DNA from: Hericium rajendrae
Lineage: Eukaryota; Basidiomycota; Agaricomycetes; Russulales; Hericiaceae
Assembly: GCA_033439255.1 (NCBI GenBank)
Contig: CM065884.1
Coordinates: 372,001-436,000 of the forward strand
DNA: 64,000 nt
Direction of reading: 5' to 3'
Position numbers and translations under genes: made by a program. This document shows, one piece after another, positions 1 to 11,960 of the stretch. Positions within the stretch are counted from its first letter, which is position 1. Every line of letters begins with the position of its first letter. The notes beneath the pieces were generated by a model, which saw nothing but the letters and a program-made list of their open reading frames with translations, did no database searches and was not told the DNA's origin.

Positions 1-2184
1 CTCGTCTGACGATTTTTTGTCCGGATTGCGCGGCAAACTACGCAAGGGAATGGAACTCTCGGAACCTGAAACAGGTTATGGGACGAGCGCGAGGGGAGCT
101 TCGTCGAGTAAAGCCGCATATGTTCGATTCCATCCTGAAGACGACCGGGATTTATATCCGAAAGCCTTTTTCTCTCGTATGTCTTTCACGATCTCGGAAT
201 TGTCTTGCATCTGAATTGTAGCAGATCCGGACATGTTCGAGCCACACAAGAACTGGTTGGGCAGTACAATTTGGTGGGGGGTTGAACCAGTGCGTGTCTG
301 CTCTCTGGGTCTATGATCCTGGACGAGGTAGACGAAGACTTACTCGAGCAGGTTTGGCCAAAAGACTCGCCGTACGCAGGAGACGTGGACCATGGAGACA
401 CTGAAAAGCTTATGAAGCGCAAGGTTCGTCCTGACAAGCAAGTCCACGATCTCAACATACTGACGGCCACATTATCACTTACGTACGGGTGGTCTTCTTG
501 CGCAGATGGCAGGGAATTTGTATCATCCTTTACTGAACAAAACCTATGCAGACTATGGCGGTACTCCTGAACAACAGTTCGTCAAACGTCTGGTCGACTT
601 ACAGGTGTGTTTCGATTTCGGGGGGTTTTATTTTTGGATATAAGCATATCCGTCCTGCAGATCGAGAAGCTGTCGCAGATGGACGTCGGCGATCTGCAAC
701 AAAGAGACTTTACGCTCAAAATCGGGATGGAGTAAGTGTTCTGATCCGCGAACAACAGATGACCCCAGTAAATCTCATTGACTGCGTGACACTCTAGCAA
801 TATCCCAGACAAAACTTACAATGACAGAGTACCATCATTTCTCCGTATGTCCTTGTTTGACTTCCTGACCTTTTCTCGTAGATTTGGAGACGGTTCCGCG
901 TTTCCGGCGGTCTGTCAATCGCAGCCTTGTCCGACAAAGTGATAACGCCACTCATGGGGTGGTCAGTCCGATTGATATAAATACTCCAACCCCTTGCGTT
1001 TGACGAAGCGTCAACTAGGACTAGAAATTACCATGCGCATGCATTCACAGTTTACAAGGACGGAGCTGTCTATGGAGATTCAGTCTGTCCTCTATTTTTT
1101 TCTTGGTTTCTTCCTGAGGCTCAGATCACTTTTCAGGAGTCTACATCGATAGATGCGATGCACTTACACCGGGTAAGATACAGATTATCTTACGTTTTTC
1201 GGTTGCTCGGCTAAATGTATCGATAGTTCGGTTATGCCTTCGTTCCGGAGAAAAGTAATCGTGGTGTTTGGACGGTGGCTCACTTGCTACAAACCGAAGG
1301 CGAGGAGATGATGTGGCGCTACGACTGTAGGTTTCATCCAGTTTTTCGAAATTTCATGGGCTGTGACATGGCCTGAGCAGTTGGTGACGTCTGGGACCAT
1401 ATAATTACGGTAGCTCACCTTTTTTACTGTTGACTCCTTGAATTCACATACCCTTCAGCTAGAAGAAATTGCCCCGCTTTCCGAGAGCACAGGCAAGATC
1501 GTAGTCCTTGATGGCGCCGGTGCCTGCCCGCCCGAAGACCGCAAAGGGAATTTCCAGTGGTCCATCGACATCCTGAAGCTGCAGTCCAACAAACCGGCCT
1601 ACCGCGGCGAGGTGATCAGCCAGATCAACGGCTCCATGAACTACAAGGACAAGCCCGTCCCCGCCGACTTCGATCCGGATCAGTTCGACATCGCGGAGGC
1701 GCGGGAGCGCGTGCACGCCGCGCTCGCGAGTCCCGACTCGGCGACGACGGGCGCAAAGCAGTTCATGTATCCCCTGCATCCCACCGTGCTCGACAAGCCT
1801 GCGCCGGGGACCCCTTTTGCTCCCAAGAAGGGCCAGAAGCTGGAGCGGACGTGGGACGGGGGGCAGGGCGATGGGATGGTCGACGGCCCGCGGTTCCTGC
1901 AGGAGATGACCACTACGAAGCGAGACAAGAAGATTAGCGGCTGCTGCTGGAGCTGCGGGTGCCCACATAACTTATCTGCGTGAGTGTCTCCTGCCGTTGG
2001 CCAGCTTTCCCTGCATGCCTACAGATTGCGCTGCAGATGCGGGCGATGCCACAAGACGCTGTACTGCGGGAAGATGTGTCAGAAGGTAGGCAGCCCCGTT
2101 ATGGCCGTGTGATGATGCTCATGTTTCACGCAGGATCATTGGAATAACGGGCACCGCCAGCAATGCAAGTCCAGCAAGCATTAG
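1..2184 (+). CDS. pRiA4b ORF-3-like domain + MYND zinc-finger protein, copy 1 (5' end cut by window edge)
   Basis: Multi-exon gene. By comparison with the paralogue at 3810, only the first 8 nt of the coding sequence (ATG plus five bases) lie outside the window. The middle encodes a pRiA4b/MM3350-like fold: an IWRRFRV...MGW segment (about 890-960), a HAFTVYKDGAVYGD strand (about 1040-1080), an EEMMWRYD-FGDVWDH strand (about 1300-1400), then a GAGACPPED loop near 1522-1545. The C-terminus is a MYND-type zinc finger: CWSC (about 1945), then CGRC, YCGKMCQ and H-x3-C ending in KSSKH at 2184. The MYND finger suggests a protein-protein or nucleic-acid adaptor; the pRiA4b domain has no firmly established activity in fungi. 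Introns are about 50 nt. The exon around 310-430 is the least certain. Family assignment is from recognised motifs; function is inferred. Confidence 0.85.
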
Positions 2185-2379
2185 TCGAGGGTGTATACCT
2201 ATGTATATGTCGTGCGTCTTCTAATTTACTGGGATGTCTCTGAACAGAATTCACCATAAACTACTACCCAGTCAAATGAAGATGCATCCAAGATGAAGAG
2301 AGGGGCATAAAATAACCGCAAATCCAAGTTTCATGTATGATATTATAACATGCAGTTTGTCTCCCGTTCTACAGTAAGC

Positions 2380-2988
2380 CTAACTCCCCTCGATCTCCTT
2401 TCTTTTTCTCTCCATGTACACGAAAGTAACGACAATTTCATCAAGGATCGCCAGACCGTGCGATGTGATGTCAAGGACTGAGGGTGGCCTGGTGAACACG
2501 TTCATGTGTGGGTGATACTGTGCAATGTGAGTCTTGGAACCGTCGTCGCGCACGAGCTAAGTCATGTGCATACTGGATGAGCAGTGTGCATGGAACAGCT
2601 AGAATCCGAGTTTACCTTGAGACCCCGCCCCATCTTCCATAGATAGGAGTGGCCATCTGTTGCGATGAACACGCGTTTCCTATCAGGATTGTACATGAGC
2701 GAGGAGGCAAATGGAACGAAACCCCGTTACGTACGTCCGCCCAAAGCCCCTGGGGGGCATGTAATTGCTGACCTCGACGGTATAGTCTCTGAAATGGATT
2801 TTGGTCGACGTGCGATAGTGCCACTCGATCTGTGCGACCTCCTCCGCGCCCCACCCTGAGATCCGTAAGATGGTGGTCCGCCCGCCGCCCAGCCGAACCG
2901 TGGGCGTGCGGATCTCGTACATTGCACGGCCGTCCTCGTCCTTGAGGATGGTGTTGAACACATCGCCGAAAGTGTGCGAGAGGTTCAT
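2380..2988 (-). CDS. DUF6593 family protein
   Basis: Three exons (2735-2988, 2616-2679, 2380-2556) join in frame to a 164-residue protein that starts MNLSHTFGDVF and ends KRKEIEGS. It shows the layout of the Agaricomycete DUF6593 family: an N-terminal YEIRTP strand, an RTTILRI strand, an IEWHYRTSTKI segment, then TDGHSYLWKMG and a C-terminal DEIVVTFVYMERKR strand. Both introns are short (51-59 nt) with GTACGT and GTAAAC donors. The gene lies between the two MYND/pRiA4b paralogues in opposite orientation. The family is common in wood-decay basidiomycetes and has no known function; none is proposed here. Confidence 0.8.
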
Positions 2989-3002
2989 TGCGTGCGGGTG
3001 TC

Positions 3003-3064
3003 GGGGTGTATGGAATGTTAGGGGATGTGGAATGTTAGAGGGATGTGGAATGTCAGGGGATGTG
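3003..3064. repeat. Short tandem repeat (about 17-bp unit)
   Basis: Three to four imperfect copies of a unit reading GGGGATGTGGAATGTTAG lie immediately upstream of the DUF6593 start codon. This would place them in its promoter or 5' UTR. Confidence 0.7.
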
Positions 3065-3809
3065 ATCAGTGAGCGGTGATCGATGACCTTTTATGCTCTA
3101 CCTCCCCGTAATCGCGCTCATGCAATAAATGAATCGCGAGAAGGGAAGCTGTGGACCAACTAGGTCGATATCTGACATGGCTTGGGTCATCGCCCATCAA
3201 CTGCGCAAGACGCAGAGATGCGTCGCGACGCGCCCGACGCGGTCACGTGGAGATATTGACTGCGGTGCTGCTGCAACGGCGTCGAGGTGAGTCGTCTTTG
3301 GGCGTCGTCCTGTGTTCTGGGTACAGCATGAATGTGTGCATCAGTTATTGTCAAATTCGGTGATGGACGTACGAAGAAACATACGTTATAGCGTGTTTCA
3401 CTTACGTCACGCGTAGTCTTTCCTGTCGGGTACTTAGAAACTCAAAACCAAAGGAGCGATGCACCGCCGGTGCCTACAGCTAGGATATGACCGTTGACGA
3501 TCACAAGCATCACGATTATATGCGATTTTAGAGCTACTTACATGAGATAAGAGCCTTGGCCAGGCCTATAGTAGACAAATGAGTCGCGCTCGACTTCGCC
3601 GACCCAGACGCGTCGCCACAAGCGCCACCGTCGCGACGACCTGTCCACAACGTTCAACTCGTTCAACCTTGCTCCCTGAGATCCTGAGACCAGGATTTCA
3701 ACCTACTTATACCTACGAATTTTGAAACTCTTCCGTTCTGTCTCCCCCTGCCTTCCCTTAAACGACAGGGTGCAATCTAGAAAACTTTCCAATTCAAGAA
3801 ACCTACGTC
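3065..3809. other. Intergenic, no gene recognised
   Basis: About 745 bp between the divergent DUF6593 gene and the second MYND/pRiA4b gene. The few open frames are short and show no family resemblance. A pyrimidine-rich stretch near 3720-3770 precedes the ATG at 3810 and probably belongs to that gene's promoter. Confidence 0.6.
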
Positions 3810-5997
3810 ATGTCGGACTCGTCTGACGATTTTTTGTCCGGTTTGCGTGGCAGACTACGCAAAGGGATGGGATTCACGGAACCTGAGACTGGGTATGGGA
3901 CGAGCGCGAGGGAACCTTCATCGAGTAAAGCCGCATACGCTCGATTTCACCCCGAAGACGATTTGGATTTATACCCGAAAGCCTTCTTCTCTCGTATGTC
4001 TTCCGCGATTTCGGAGTCGTTTCGCATCTGAATTTTAGTAGACCCAGATACGTTCAAACCAGAGAAGGACTGGTTGGGTAGAACAATTTGGTGGGGAGTT
4101 GAACCCGTGCGTGTTTGTTCTCTGAATATATGCATCTGGACGAGATAGGCAGCGGCTGATTCGAGTAGGTCTTGCCAACAGATCCATCGCGCGCAGATGG
4201 CGAAGGCCAAGGGGCTGCTGAGAAGCTTATGAAGCGTAAGGTTCGTCTTGACAAGCAAGTTCATGATCTCAACAGTTACTGACGCCCACATCATCACTTA
4301 CGTATGTACGGGTGGTCTTCTTGAGTAGATGGCAGGGAATTTGTATCATCCTTTGTTGAACAAGACGTACGCGGACTACGGTGGTACCCCGGAACAACAG
4401 TTTGTGAATCGCCTGGTCGATCTACAAGTGCGTTCCAATTTTGCGCTTTTTTTTCTTCGGATTTTAGCGTATCCGTTTTGCAGATCGAGAAGCTATCGCA
4501 ATTGGACCTTGGCGATTTACAACAAAGAGACTTTACGCTTAAGATAGGAATGGAGTAAGTGGTCCGACTCCAAGTCTCATTCACCGAGTAACACTCTCTA
4601 GCAACATCCCAGACAAAACCAACAATCCCAGAGTAGTATCATTTGACCGTATGTCCTCCCTTGACTTATTGATATTTCCTCATAGATTTGGAGACGATTC
4701 CGCGTTTCGGGCGGAATGTCAATCGCAGCCTTGTCCGACAAAGTGATAACGCCACTCATGGGATGGTCAGTCCAATTACTGTTCACCTTTCGACCTCTTG
4801 CGTTTGACGACGCGTTAACCAGGACACGAAATTACCACGGGCATGCATTCACCGTATGTAAGGATGCAGCTGTCTATGGAGACACGGTCTGCCCTTTCTT
4901 TCTTCTTGGTTCCTTCCTGAGCTCAGATCACTGTTCAGGAATCCACATCGATAGATGTGATGCATTCGCACCAGGTAATTGCATATCATCTCGGGGCTTA
5001 CTATCGCTCACCTAATTTTACCTTTTGCATAGTTCGGTTATATCGTCGTCCCGGAGAAAAGTCATCGTGGTGTTTGGACGGTGGCTCACTTGCTGCAGGC
5101 TGAGGGCGAAGAAATGATGTGGCGCTATGACTGTAAGTCTAGTCCAATTCATCGATTTTAATGCAAGCGATGACATAGCATGAGCAGTTGGTGATATCTG
5201 GGACCACATGATCACGGTATATAGCTCTTTTTTCAACCATCGACTTCTTAACTTGATGACATTCTCTCCAGTTGGAAGAAATTGCTCCAGCGTCCGAAAG
5301 CACAGGTAAGGTCGCAGTCCTTGATGGCGCCGGCGCCTGCCCGCCTGAGGACGGCGACGGCAACCTGCGCTGGTTCTTCGACATCCTGAAGCTAGAGTCC
5401 GACAAGCCGGGCTACCGCAGCGAGGTGATAAGCAAGATCAACAACTCCATGAACTACAAGGACAAACCCGTCCCCATCGACTTCAATCCGGACCAGTTCG
5501 ACATCATGGAGGCGCGGGAGCGCGTGCACGCCGCGCTTGCGAGCCCCGATTCGGTGACGACTGGCGCCAAGCAGTTCATGGTGCCTTTGCATCCGTCGGC
5601 GCTCGACAAGCCTGCGCCGGGGACAACTTTTGCACCTAAAAAAGGCCAGAAACTCGAGCGAACCTGGGACGGGGGCCAGGGCGATGGGACGGTCGACGGC
5701 CCGCGGTTCCTGCAGGAGATGACCACCACAAAGCGAGACAAGAAGATCAGCGGGTGCTGCTGGAGCTGCGGGTGCCCGCATAATTTATCTGCGTAAGTGT
5801 CCCGTCTATTGGCCAGTGTTCAATCGCATGCCTACGCGTTGCATTGCAGATGTGGGCGATGCCACAAGACGTTGTACTGCGGGAAGGCGTGTCAGAAGGT
5901 AGGGAGTCATGTTGCTGCCGCGTGTTGATACTCATGTTTCACGCAGAATCATTGGAATAACGGGCACCGCCAGCAATGCAAATCCAGCAAGCGGTAG
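3810..5997 (+). CDS. pRiA4b ORF-3-like domain + MYND zinc-finger protein, copy 2
   Basis: Complete paralogue of the gene at 1-2184. Exons read with confidence: 3810-3993, 4039-4106, 4329-4427, 4484-4554, 4602-4648, 4686-4766, 4823 onward, 4939-4974, 5033-5132, 5188-5216, 5272-5792, 5850-5898 and 5947-5997. The segment 4107-4328 is unresolved. The N-terminus is MSDSSDDFLSG. The pRiA4b-type core runs through IWRRFRVSGGMSIAAL, the RNYHGHAFTV strand, EEMMWRYD, FGDIWDHMIT and GAGACPPED. The MYND finger ends the protein (CWSC, CGRC, YCGKACQ, H-x3-C). All splice positions seen in copy 1 are conserved, so the pair arose by tandem duplication after the introns were in place. Function is unknown; a zinc-dependent adaptor role is inferred from the finger. 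Confidence 0.9.
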
Positions 5998-6528
5998 CCG
6001 GATGTGCATACCTAAACTTCCATTCCCACACGATGACTCGATGACACCCGAGCGCCGCTGTGGGCGTCCCAAGATCTTGAAATTTCTTTCTTGCAAGTAC
6101 ACCAAGGCATGCCACCGCGAAGTATCTGTGCTCATACCCAGTATCACGGTGCATCGTATAAATGTACATCTCATCCATTATTGCAACTTGAGTATCTTGA
6201 ACTTCTTTTGAACTGATAGCACTTGTTATGCTGTGAGCGTCACCACAGTCCATAAATGCCAGCGCTAATGACCGGTGCACTTCCCGATGCTTCTTCTGAC
6301 ATGTTTCTCCGTTAGCGCCTGCCAGAACGCCTGTTAAATCTGTATTGGCATCAAAAGGCTCTATCGCCAGAAGACATACATCACACCCGGACGTCTACAC
6401 TTTTCGCTGATATCGGAGCGTCTGCCTTCATCGGCCAAGCAGCAGTAGATCAAACCCACACTTCCTCAGTAGATCGTTCCTCATAATTCTTTCCTCATCA
6501 ACCGTGCACCAGGGAGGGCGGGACATTG
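5998..6528. other. Intergenic, no gene recognised
   Basis: About 530 bp after the tandem pair. Only short open frames without family resemblance are present. It probably contains the 3' UTR of the upstream gene and the promoter of the seven-TM gene. Confidence 0.55.
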
Positions 6529-7912
6529 ATGCATGGCCTGATACGACGAGACTCGGGCCCAAGTCCGGTGGTGGACTTCTATGCGTTCGCGGCCACGTCT
6601 CTTCTGTATGGTGTGTCCATGATCTATCCTTTTCATCATTGCCGGCATCTGATGTCAATTGGCAGGCGCATATACCATGATCTTTGCAAAGTCGACGTAT
6701 ATTTTGCTGTAAGCCTCGCATGGCATGCCACTGGGGCGTTACGTTGAAGTCACGATTGCAGCTGCAAGAGGATGAGCTCGATGACTCTGGTTCTCCTTGG
6801 TGCGACCATCCTTATGTACACAGTGTGTACGATGCATTGGACTTGCTTTTCCATCCTCACATGGGAAGAATTATCCTCGACAAGGGTAACATCCAATGCG
6901 CGGTCGCAGGATTTTGTGCTTGTGGTGGTAAAGGATTTGTTTCTGATCAATGTCCGTGCAGCTCCTCGCTGAGGTTCTGTCTACATGTACTGAAAGCTTA
7001 CGACTGTTGCCAGGTTTTCATGGGCGATGCCATCGTCACATGGAGAGCCTGGCTAATCTTGGATCGCAAAAGGAGAGTCCTGATCCTCCCCGGATTCTTT
7101 CTCTTGACGAGCTTGGGTGCGAGCAAACTAAAATATCGCTGCCTCGCATCGCTCTTAATATTAGTCTATCTCAACAGTTTTCGGGTTGATACACGTAACA
7201 TCCGGAGACCGCATTGTGGGCGGTTTGCAAACAGTGCTGGGCGGCTGTGATCCACTTTTCTGTCTACTCACCACCGCAACCAATGCGAGCTCGACATTGC
7301 TAATTGCTTGGAAAACATGGTGAGCATTGGTATGCTGAATTTAGTTGTCGTGCCATTCAATCGTCTTTTCTGGTACTAGGAAACATCGGAAAGATGTCAA
7401 ACGATATCTCAATAGCGGATCCAGGAAGACTCAGGTAGGGAAGATCCTTGTTTTGCTGATAGAGTCTGGAAGCATTTACTGCATGATCACGGTGAGGCTC
7501 AGCTGGCATCCTACGCGGCGGGCAATATCTTACAATCTTTGACTGTAGGCCATTTGTGGGATCAGTTTCTGGGTCAACGCTGCCATGAACAACATCCTCA
7601 AATCCCTGCTTATCCAGGTCACCGTAAGCGAAGAACGTACCAGTTCTCTAACGGTTATCATTGATACGAGGTGATACATAGGGCCTGTATCCGACTGTGA
7701 TCATCGTCTTCGCTGCTCTGCAAATGACGCATTACGACCAGACTGTTGGTGAAGCAACTTCTATGGCATTTGCATCTCCTTCAGTCTCCGCGACGACTGG
7801 CTCATCGTCTCCAAACGAGATGTTCTTGACTACAAGCTCAGTATCGGATACGTGCAACGGAAGTGACATCATGAAACACGAGAAGATGGAAGAGCGGGAG
7901 AATACCGTATAA
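6529..7912 (+). CDS. Fungal seven-TM membrane protein (receptor-like, function unknown)
   Basis: Multi-exon gene with the hallmarks of a large Agaricomycete polytopic membrane family. An early hydrophobic segment reads SSMTLVLLGATILMYTVC (about 6775-6830). The diagnostic GDAIVTWRAWLIL motif follows about 7024-7062, then a TM into LILPGFFLLTSLG. A conserved loop reads KHRKDVKRYLNSGSRKTQV (about 7380-7440), followed by KILVLLIESGSIYC, a helix starting AICGISFWVNAAMNN (about 7557) and finally GLYPTVIIVFAALQ (from about 7681). The Ser/Thr-rich cytosolic tail ends EERENTV at the TAA near 7910. The first exon, beginning at the ATG at 6529, is the least certain. The family is often compared with GPCRs, but ligand and signalling are unknown. 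Confidence 0.75.
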
Positions 7913-7952
7913 TCATGATTACCTTACTGATTCCATATTCTATTCCATATTC

Positions 7953-8901
7953 CTATAATGTCAGGAAGTCCCCCACGACGCTCAAATACCGCTCCTTCTC
8001 TTCAAAAAATGGCATGTGGCTACTTTCCGCAAACTGCACCCATTTAACCTTCGGAATGTGCTCGAAGAAGGGTCGGACGCATACGTCTTGCGCCTCGTCA
8101 TATACGCCGTTGATCACGAGGGTCGGATACTTGATCGTGTGCAGTTTGTCGATGACGCTCCATGTCTTGAGCGTCCCGGTGATGTTAAATTCGGACGGCC
8201 CTATCCTGCGGGGCATGTCAACAGGCGTGAGCCGAATCCGACAGTGGAACGCACATAGTGGTATAGACCGTCGGGTCCTCGCCCATAAGCGCGAACGCGT
8301 CCTGCAGGTCCTGGGGCCATGGATCAAGCCTGCAGACATGTTTCTCGTAGAACACAGCCACGCCCTTCTGATACTCTTTCGAATCCGTCGTCCCATCCTC
8401 CTCGTGCTTCCGCAGCGTCTCCTGCAGATTCTCTGGAAGCTGCTTGAACAGCTTGTGCACGCTCACCTCCCAGAGCTCCATCGATGCCAGGCTGTCCGTC
8501 ACAATGAGGTGCTTCAATCCCGTCGGGTGCACACGGATGGCATACTCCGCCGCGAGCATGCCGCCCCACGAGTGCCCAAGCAGGTCGAAGTCGCTGGCGA
8601 TGCCGAGGTGCCCGAGCACATTCTCGAGCTCCGCGATGAAGAGCTCGACGGTCCAGAATGACGCAGGTTTGTCGCGGAGGTGCGTCGAGTGAGAGATACC
8701 AATCTGGTCATAGAATATGACAGGGATGCCGCGCGCAGTAGCAAGTTCGGCGTGTGGGAGCATGTAGTTGTGTGGGATGCCAGGTCCGCCGTGCAGTGTG
8801 ACGAGGGGACGTGCGGCCTTGAGGTCGCCGACGACTTTGTACCATGTTTGAAACTTCTCGCCGTTGTAGGTGAAGTCGATGATTCCTGTAGTCTCTGCCA
8901 T
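7953..8901 (-). CDS. Proline iminopeptidase-like alpha/beta hydrolase (peptidase S33 type)
   Basis: Two exons (8255-8901 and 7953-8205) joined across a 49-nt intron give about 300 residues. The N-terminal half has the oxyanion-loop motif LHGGPGIPHNYM, the strand IPVIFYDQIG and the nucleophile elbow GHSWGGM. The second exon carries the acid (NGVYDEA) and the catalytic histidine (AESSHMPFFEE). The order and spacing fit the S33 proline iminopeptidase/amino-acid amidase family, which releases N-terminal residues from small peptides or amides. No signal peptide is seen, so a cytosolic enzyme is expected. Family length is typical. The exact substrate cannot be read from sequence. Confidence 0.9.
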
Positions 8902-9380
8902 GTCGGGGGATGCTTAACTATGGTAATGATGGACGACTTATATACCGGATCGTAGGAGGTGCAAAAGGGTCTTAGTTCAATCCGGAACCTGGATCGATGA
9001 CCACTTGGGAATGATAGATTAGTTTCGATCGAAATTGTAGAGTTAGTTCGATCCATTTATCAGTAACGCATGTTAGTCTTGGTATGAGATCGAGATAAGG
9101 GTCACCTAGTCTCCGTAGCTGACCTCAGACAGAAGACAATCGTTCTGTAAGGGTTACCTCCGGAGAGATTACTGCATACGCGATTGGTTGCTGCTGCGCC
9201 GCCCCAAAGACAAGGTCAGGAAGTTCGCAACAGAAAGATAGTAGGCGTAGAATTCTCCGAATATAATCCGAGCCGACAATCTACACAATATTTACCTCCG
9301 CCATTCACGTCTCGAAGGGCAAGTGTCAAATCGGCGATGCCAAACTCAGGGTCTACACAGTCCGGGACGTTCTTCTACAC
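8902..9380. other. Intergenic, no gene recognised
   Basis: About 480 bp holding the promoter of the S33 gene (minus strand) and the 3' flank of the S53 gene (minus strand). No further coding segment is supported. Confidence 0.55.
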
Positions 9381-11523
9381 TTACGATAGCCCCACAGCAG
9401 TCATGATCTTTTGGTAATTAGGCGTTCCGAACCCCGTAACCTGCCACGGGTCCAGCTCAGAACGCATGAAAACGCCAATAAAACTTACCGGATCCCACCC
9501 CTCCCGCGCCTCGAACCCATTCGTCCCGCACCCTGGGTTGCTCCCTAGATACACCAGAAACCGGCATGATCTACCGTTCCATCAAATAAACTCAAGTCGC
9601 ACTCACCCGTAACAATATCATTGAACCCCGCCGCGCCGCCTCCACTCCAGATCCACGGCCCCAACCACCCCATCGTCGCCTTTCCTTGCGCCCGCAGCTG
9701 CGCGTTCACGAGCCCCAACACCGCCGCGAAGATCGGCGCGCTCGCGCTCGTCCCGCTGTTCTCGATCACTTGCCCGCCCCAGACGGTCGGGACCCAGTCG
9801 CCAATCGCCGCGATGTCGGGGAAGGCGCGCCCAGAGGCGTTGAAGCGGCCCGCGTACGTGCCGTTCAGGGAGGACAGGTATGCGGCGAGCTGGTATTGTG
9901 GGGCTGGGAAGAGGGTGGAGAAGCCGCCTGAGGAGGAGGGCCAGGCGGTTTCGGGTGTGGAGGTGGTCGCGCCGACGGCGGTGACGCTGTGCGGTGTGAG
10001 CTGGTGTAGAGATTGGGAAGGATCTCTAAGTGAGTACGCACTAGGGACATGTGGCAGGGAAGACCGGCCGGAATGCGTCGAATGACGTGCAGCTCGAATC
10101 GGCCTGCGAACCAGAGACCCCGCCATCGCCGGAAGCGAAGATAACGGAGACGCCCCGCGCACCAAGTTGAGCGAAGCCATTGCATACCACACTATGGTAG
10201 GAGCGTCTTAGCAACTATGGGTGTGGGAAAAGGAAAGACAGCTGAACTCACCGTGCTGTGGCGTTGTCGATGCCCAACTCGTCGGTTCCGTAACTCACGC
10301 TCAGTAGTTGCGGTGGGCTCGTCTCGTTCAAAAGCACATCCACTGCGTTCAGAAAGCCCACCGGATCCAACAGCCCCTCACTGCCCACCGAGATGAATGT
10401 TGTTGGAACTCCCGTTGCGATGCCGATCGTTTGCTGGACGTCGAGATCCTAGCAGATGATAATGTCAACGCAGCACAGCAGATATGCGAAATGGCGAATG
10501 TAAAGCAAGCTGAAGTACACACCGATTCAAGACTTGCTTGGTCCTGCCCCTGCGGATTCTGCCCTCCTGCAGTCAACTGGACCTCGAATGTCGTGTTCGC
10601 CGGTATATCCGGGCGAAATATCTTCAAAAATGACTGCGAAAACACGTCTTAGAGCGACTTCTGACCTTCATGTGTTGATATGTACCTGCAAGTCAGCAGC
10701 ATTCGCATACTGCTCTTCGAAACCTGCCACGGCAATGCGGCTGTCGCTCGCCGGGGCCGGCGCCGTCGGAATGTTGTACAGCGTCTGCAGACACGCGGGC
10801 GTCATGTTCTCGGCACAGGACGAGGGCGCTGTCGCGCGCGTAGTTATATTCTTTGCCGTTCGTTTGGATGTAGGTCGCGGGAATCTAGACAGGCGGCCCC
10901 GATCAGCGCTCTACGCATTGCAGACGGAGGAATACCGATGTACGTCGTCTCGGGATGAAGCAACTCCATGACGCCTTCCAATTCGCTGGGAACAACATAT
11001 TCGAGCGTCCGTACGATCCTCGTGCCTGACGCTTCATGCTCAAAGTTGCCGTACTTTGCATTGAATAACTCGTTTGCATGGGCCACTGTCAGGTTAAACG
11101 TGACCCAGTTCGCGCTGCCCTCTACTGCGACAGACATCAGAGGATCGGAGAGATTATGCGCGGCAAAGAAGGTATTGAAGGCCGTGAGTGTGTCGGGATG
11201 GGGAAGCGTAAAATTTTGAACATGTAGAAGTGTGATTGTATGCGCTAGCAGAACGTTGAGCATGGCTGGCGTACCTCGGCCTGAGACAAGTGTTGACCAT
11301 ACCGCTCGCTCCCAGGTGTGCTGACGGCGTACAGCTCGCTCTCTAGGCCTGCAAAGTCGCGTGACGCGAGCGAGAGACGAAGCTGAATATAATGATCGGC
11401 GGGCAGCGATTGCACATGTTTGAAGCCGCTAGGGAGCGAGCTTTCGAATCGACGAAGAGCAGATGTCCCATGAGCAGCGAAGAACAGGAGAAGCAAGCTA
11501 GAGGATAGCATCCTGAGAGACAC
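9381..11523 (-). CDS. Secreted sedolisin / tripeptidyl-peptidase (peptidase family S53)
   Basis: Multi-exon gene. The first exon starts MSLRMLSSSLLLLFFAAHG, a clear signal peptide, followed by the S53 activation prodomain (ADHYIQLRLSLASRD, GSERYGQHLSQ, LEYVVPSELEG). After the junction PSSCAENMTPACLQTLYNIP the catalytic domain begins. The Glu/Asp pair is split by an intron and reads E-S-D-L-D once 10449-10530 is removed. The oxyanion Asp lies in the VIFASGDGGVS-like segment near 10110-10160. The catalytic Ser is in SGTSASAPIFAA (about 9740-9770). The calcium site is in FNDIVTG and GWDPVTGFGTPNYQ at the C-terminus, which ends TAVGLS at 9381. S53 enzymes are acidic extracellular peptidases; a role in nutrient protein digestion is inferred. 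Confidence 0.9.
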
Positions 11524-11960
11524 GCTTCAGCGTGTCGGTCGGACTAGCTCGGCTTTGCCTTCATTATGAGCAACACCAGTGACGAGAGCATATGATCCCG
11601 GGAGTGTTCTGACCCCGATGTGTTGAGCAAATCGCAACGAAGCGCGATGTGTATGCATGCGATAAGCAAATGTTGCACATCATTGCCAACGGTTGTGGGA
11701 AGGATGCGATTCGCAACGGTACTGATATTCCAATTCAGGGAGCACATCTCTGATGGCGACCATGTGTAAAGTGTACTCACATGATGACTTTTGAGAAGGC
11801 TCATAGCGTAAACCATATGAGAGCAGCCTGAATGGGCACAGTCTTAGCGAAGATCTTGCGGGACACCAAGAATGTGATGGAGAGCATGCGAAGAGGTGAC
11901 AACAAGAGACCGATGACATGAAGTGTAGAGATGTCGAGAACGCGATATTAAGAGTGTGTA
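11524..11960 (-). other. Intergenic with a possible transmembrane-protein remnant
   Basis: About 440 bp without a convincing gene. On the minus strand near 11815-11930 one frame reads a hydrophobic/basic stretch (GLLLSPLRMLSITFLVSRKI, then AKTVPIQAALIWFTL) that resembles helix-loop segments of fungal seven-TM proteins. It stops after about 40 codons and no flanking exon fits. It may be a decayed fragment or chance. Confidence 0.25.

Noticed and set aside
8218-9056. Additional overlapping ORFs in the S33 gene region, both strands
   Set aside because: They are shadows of the alpha/beta hydrolase gene, whose catalytic motifs and splice junction are clear.
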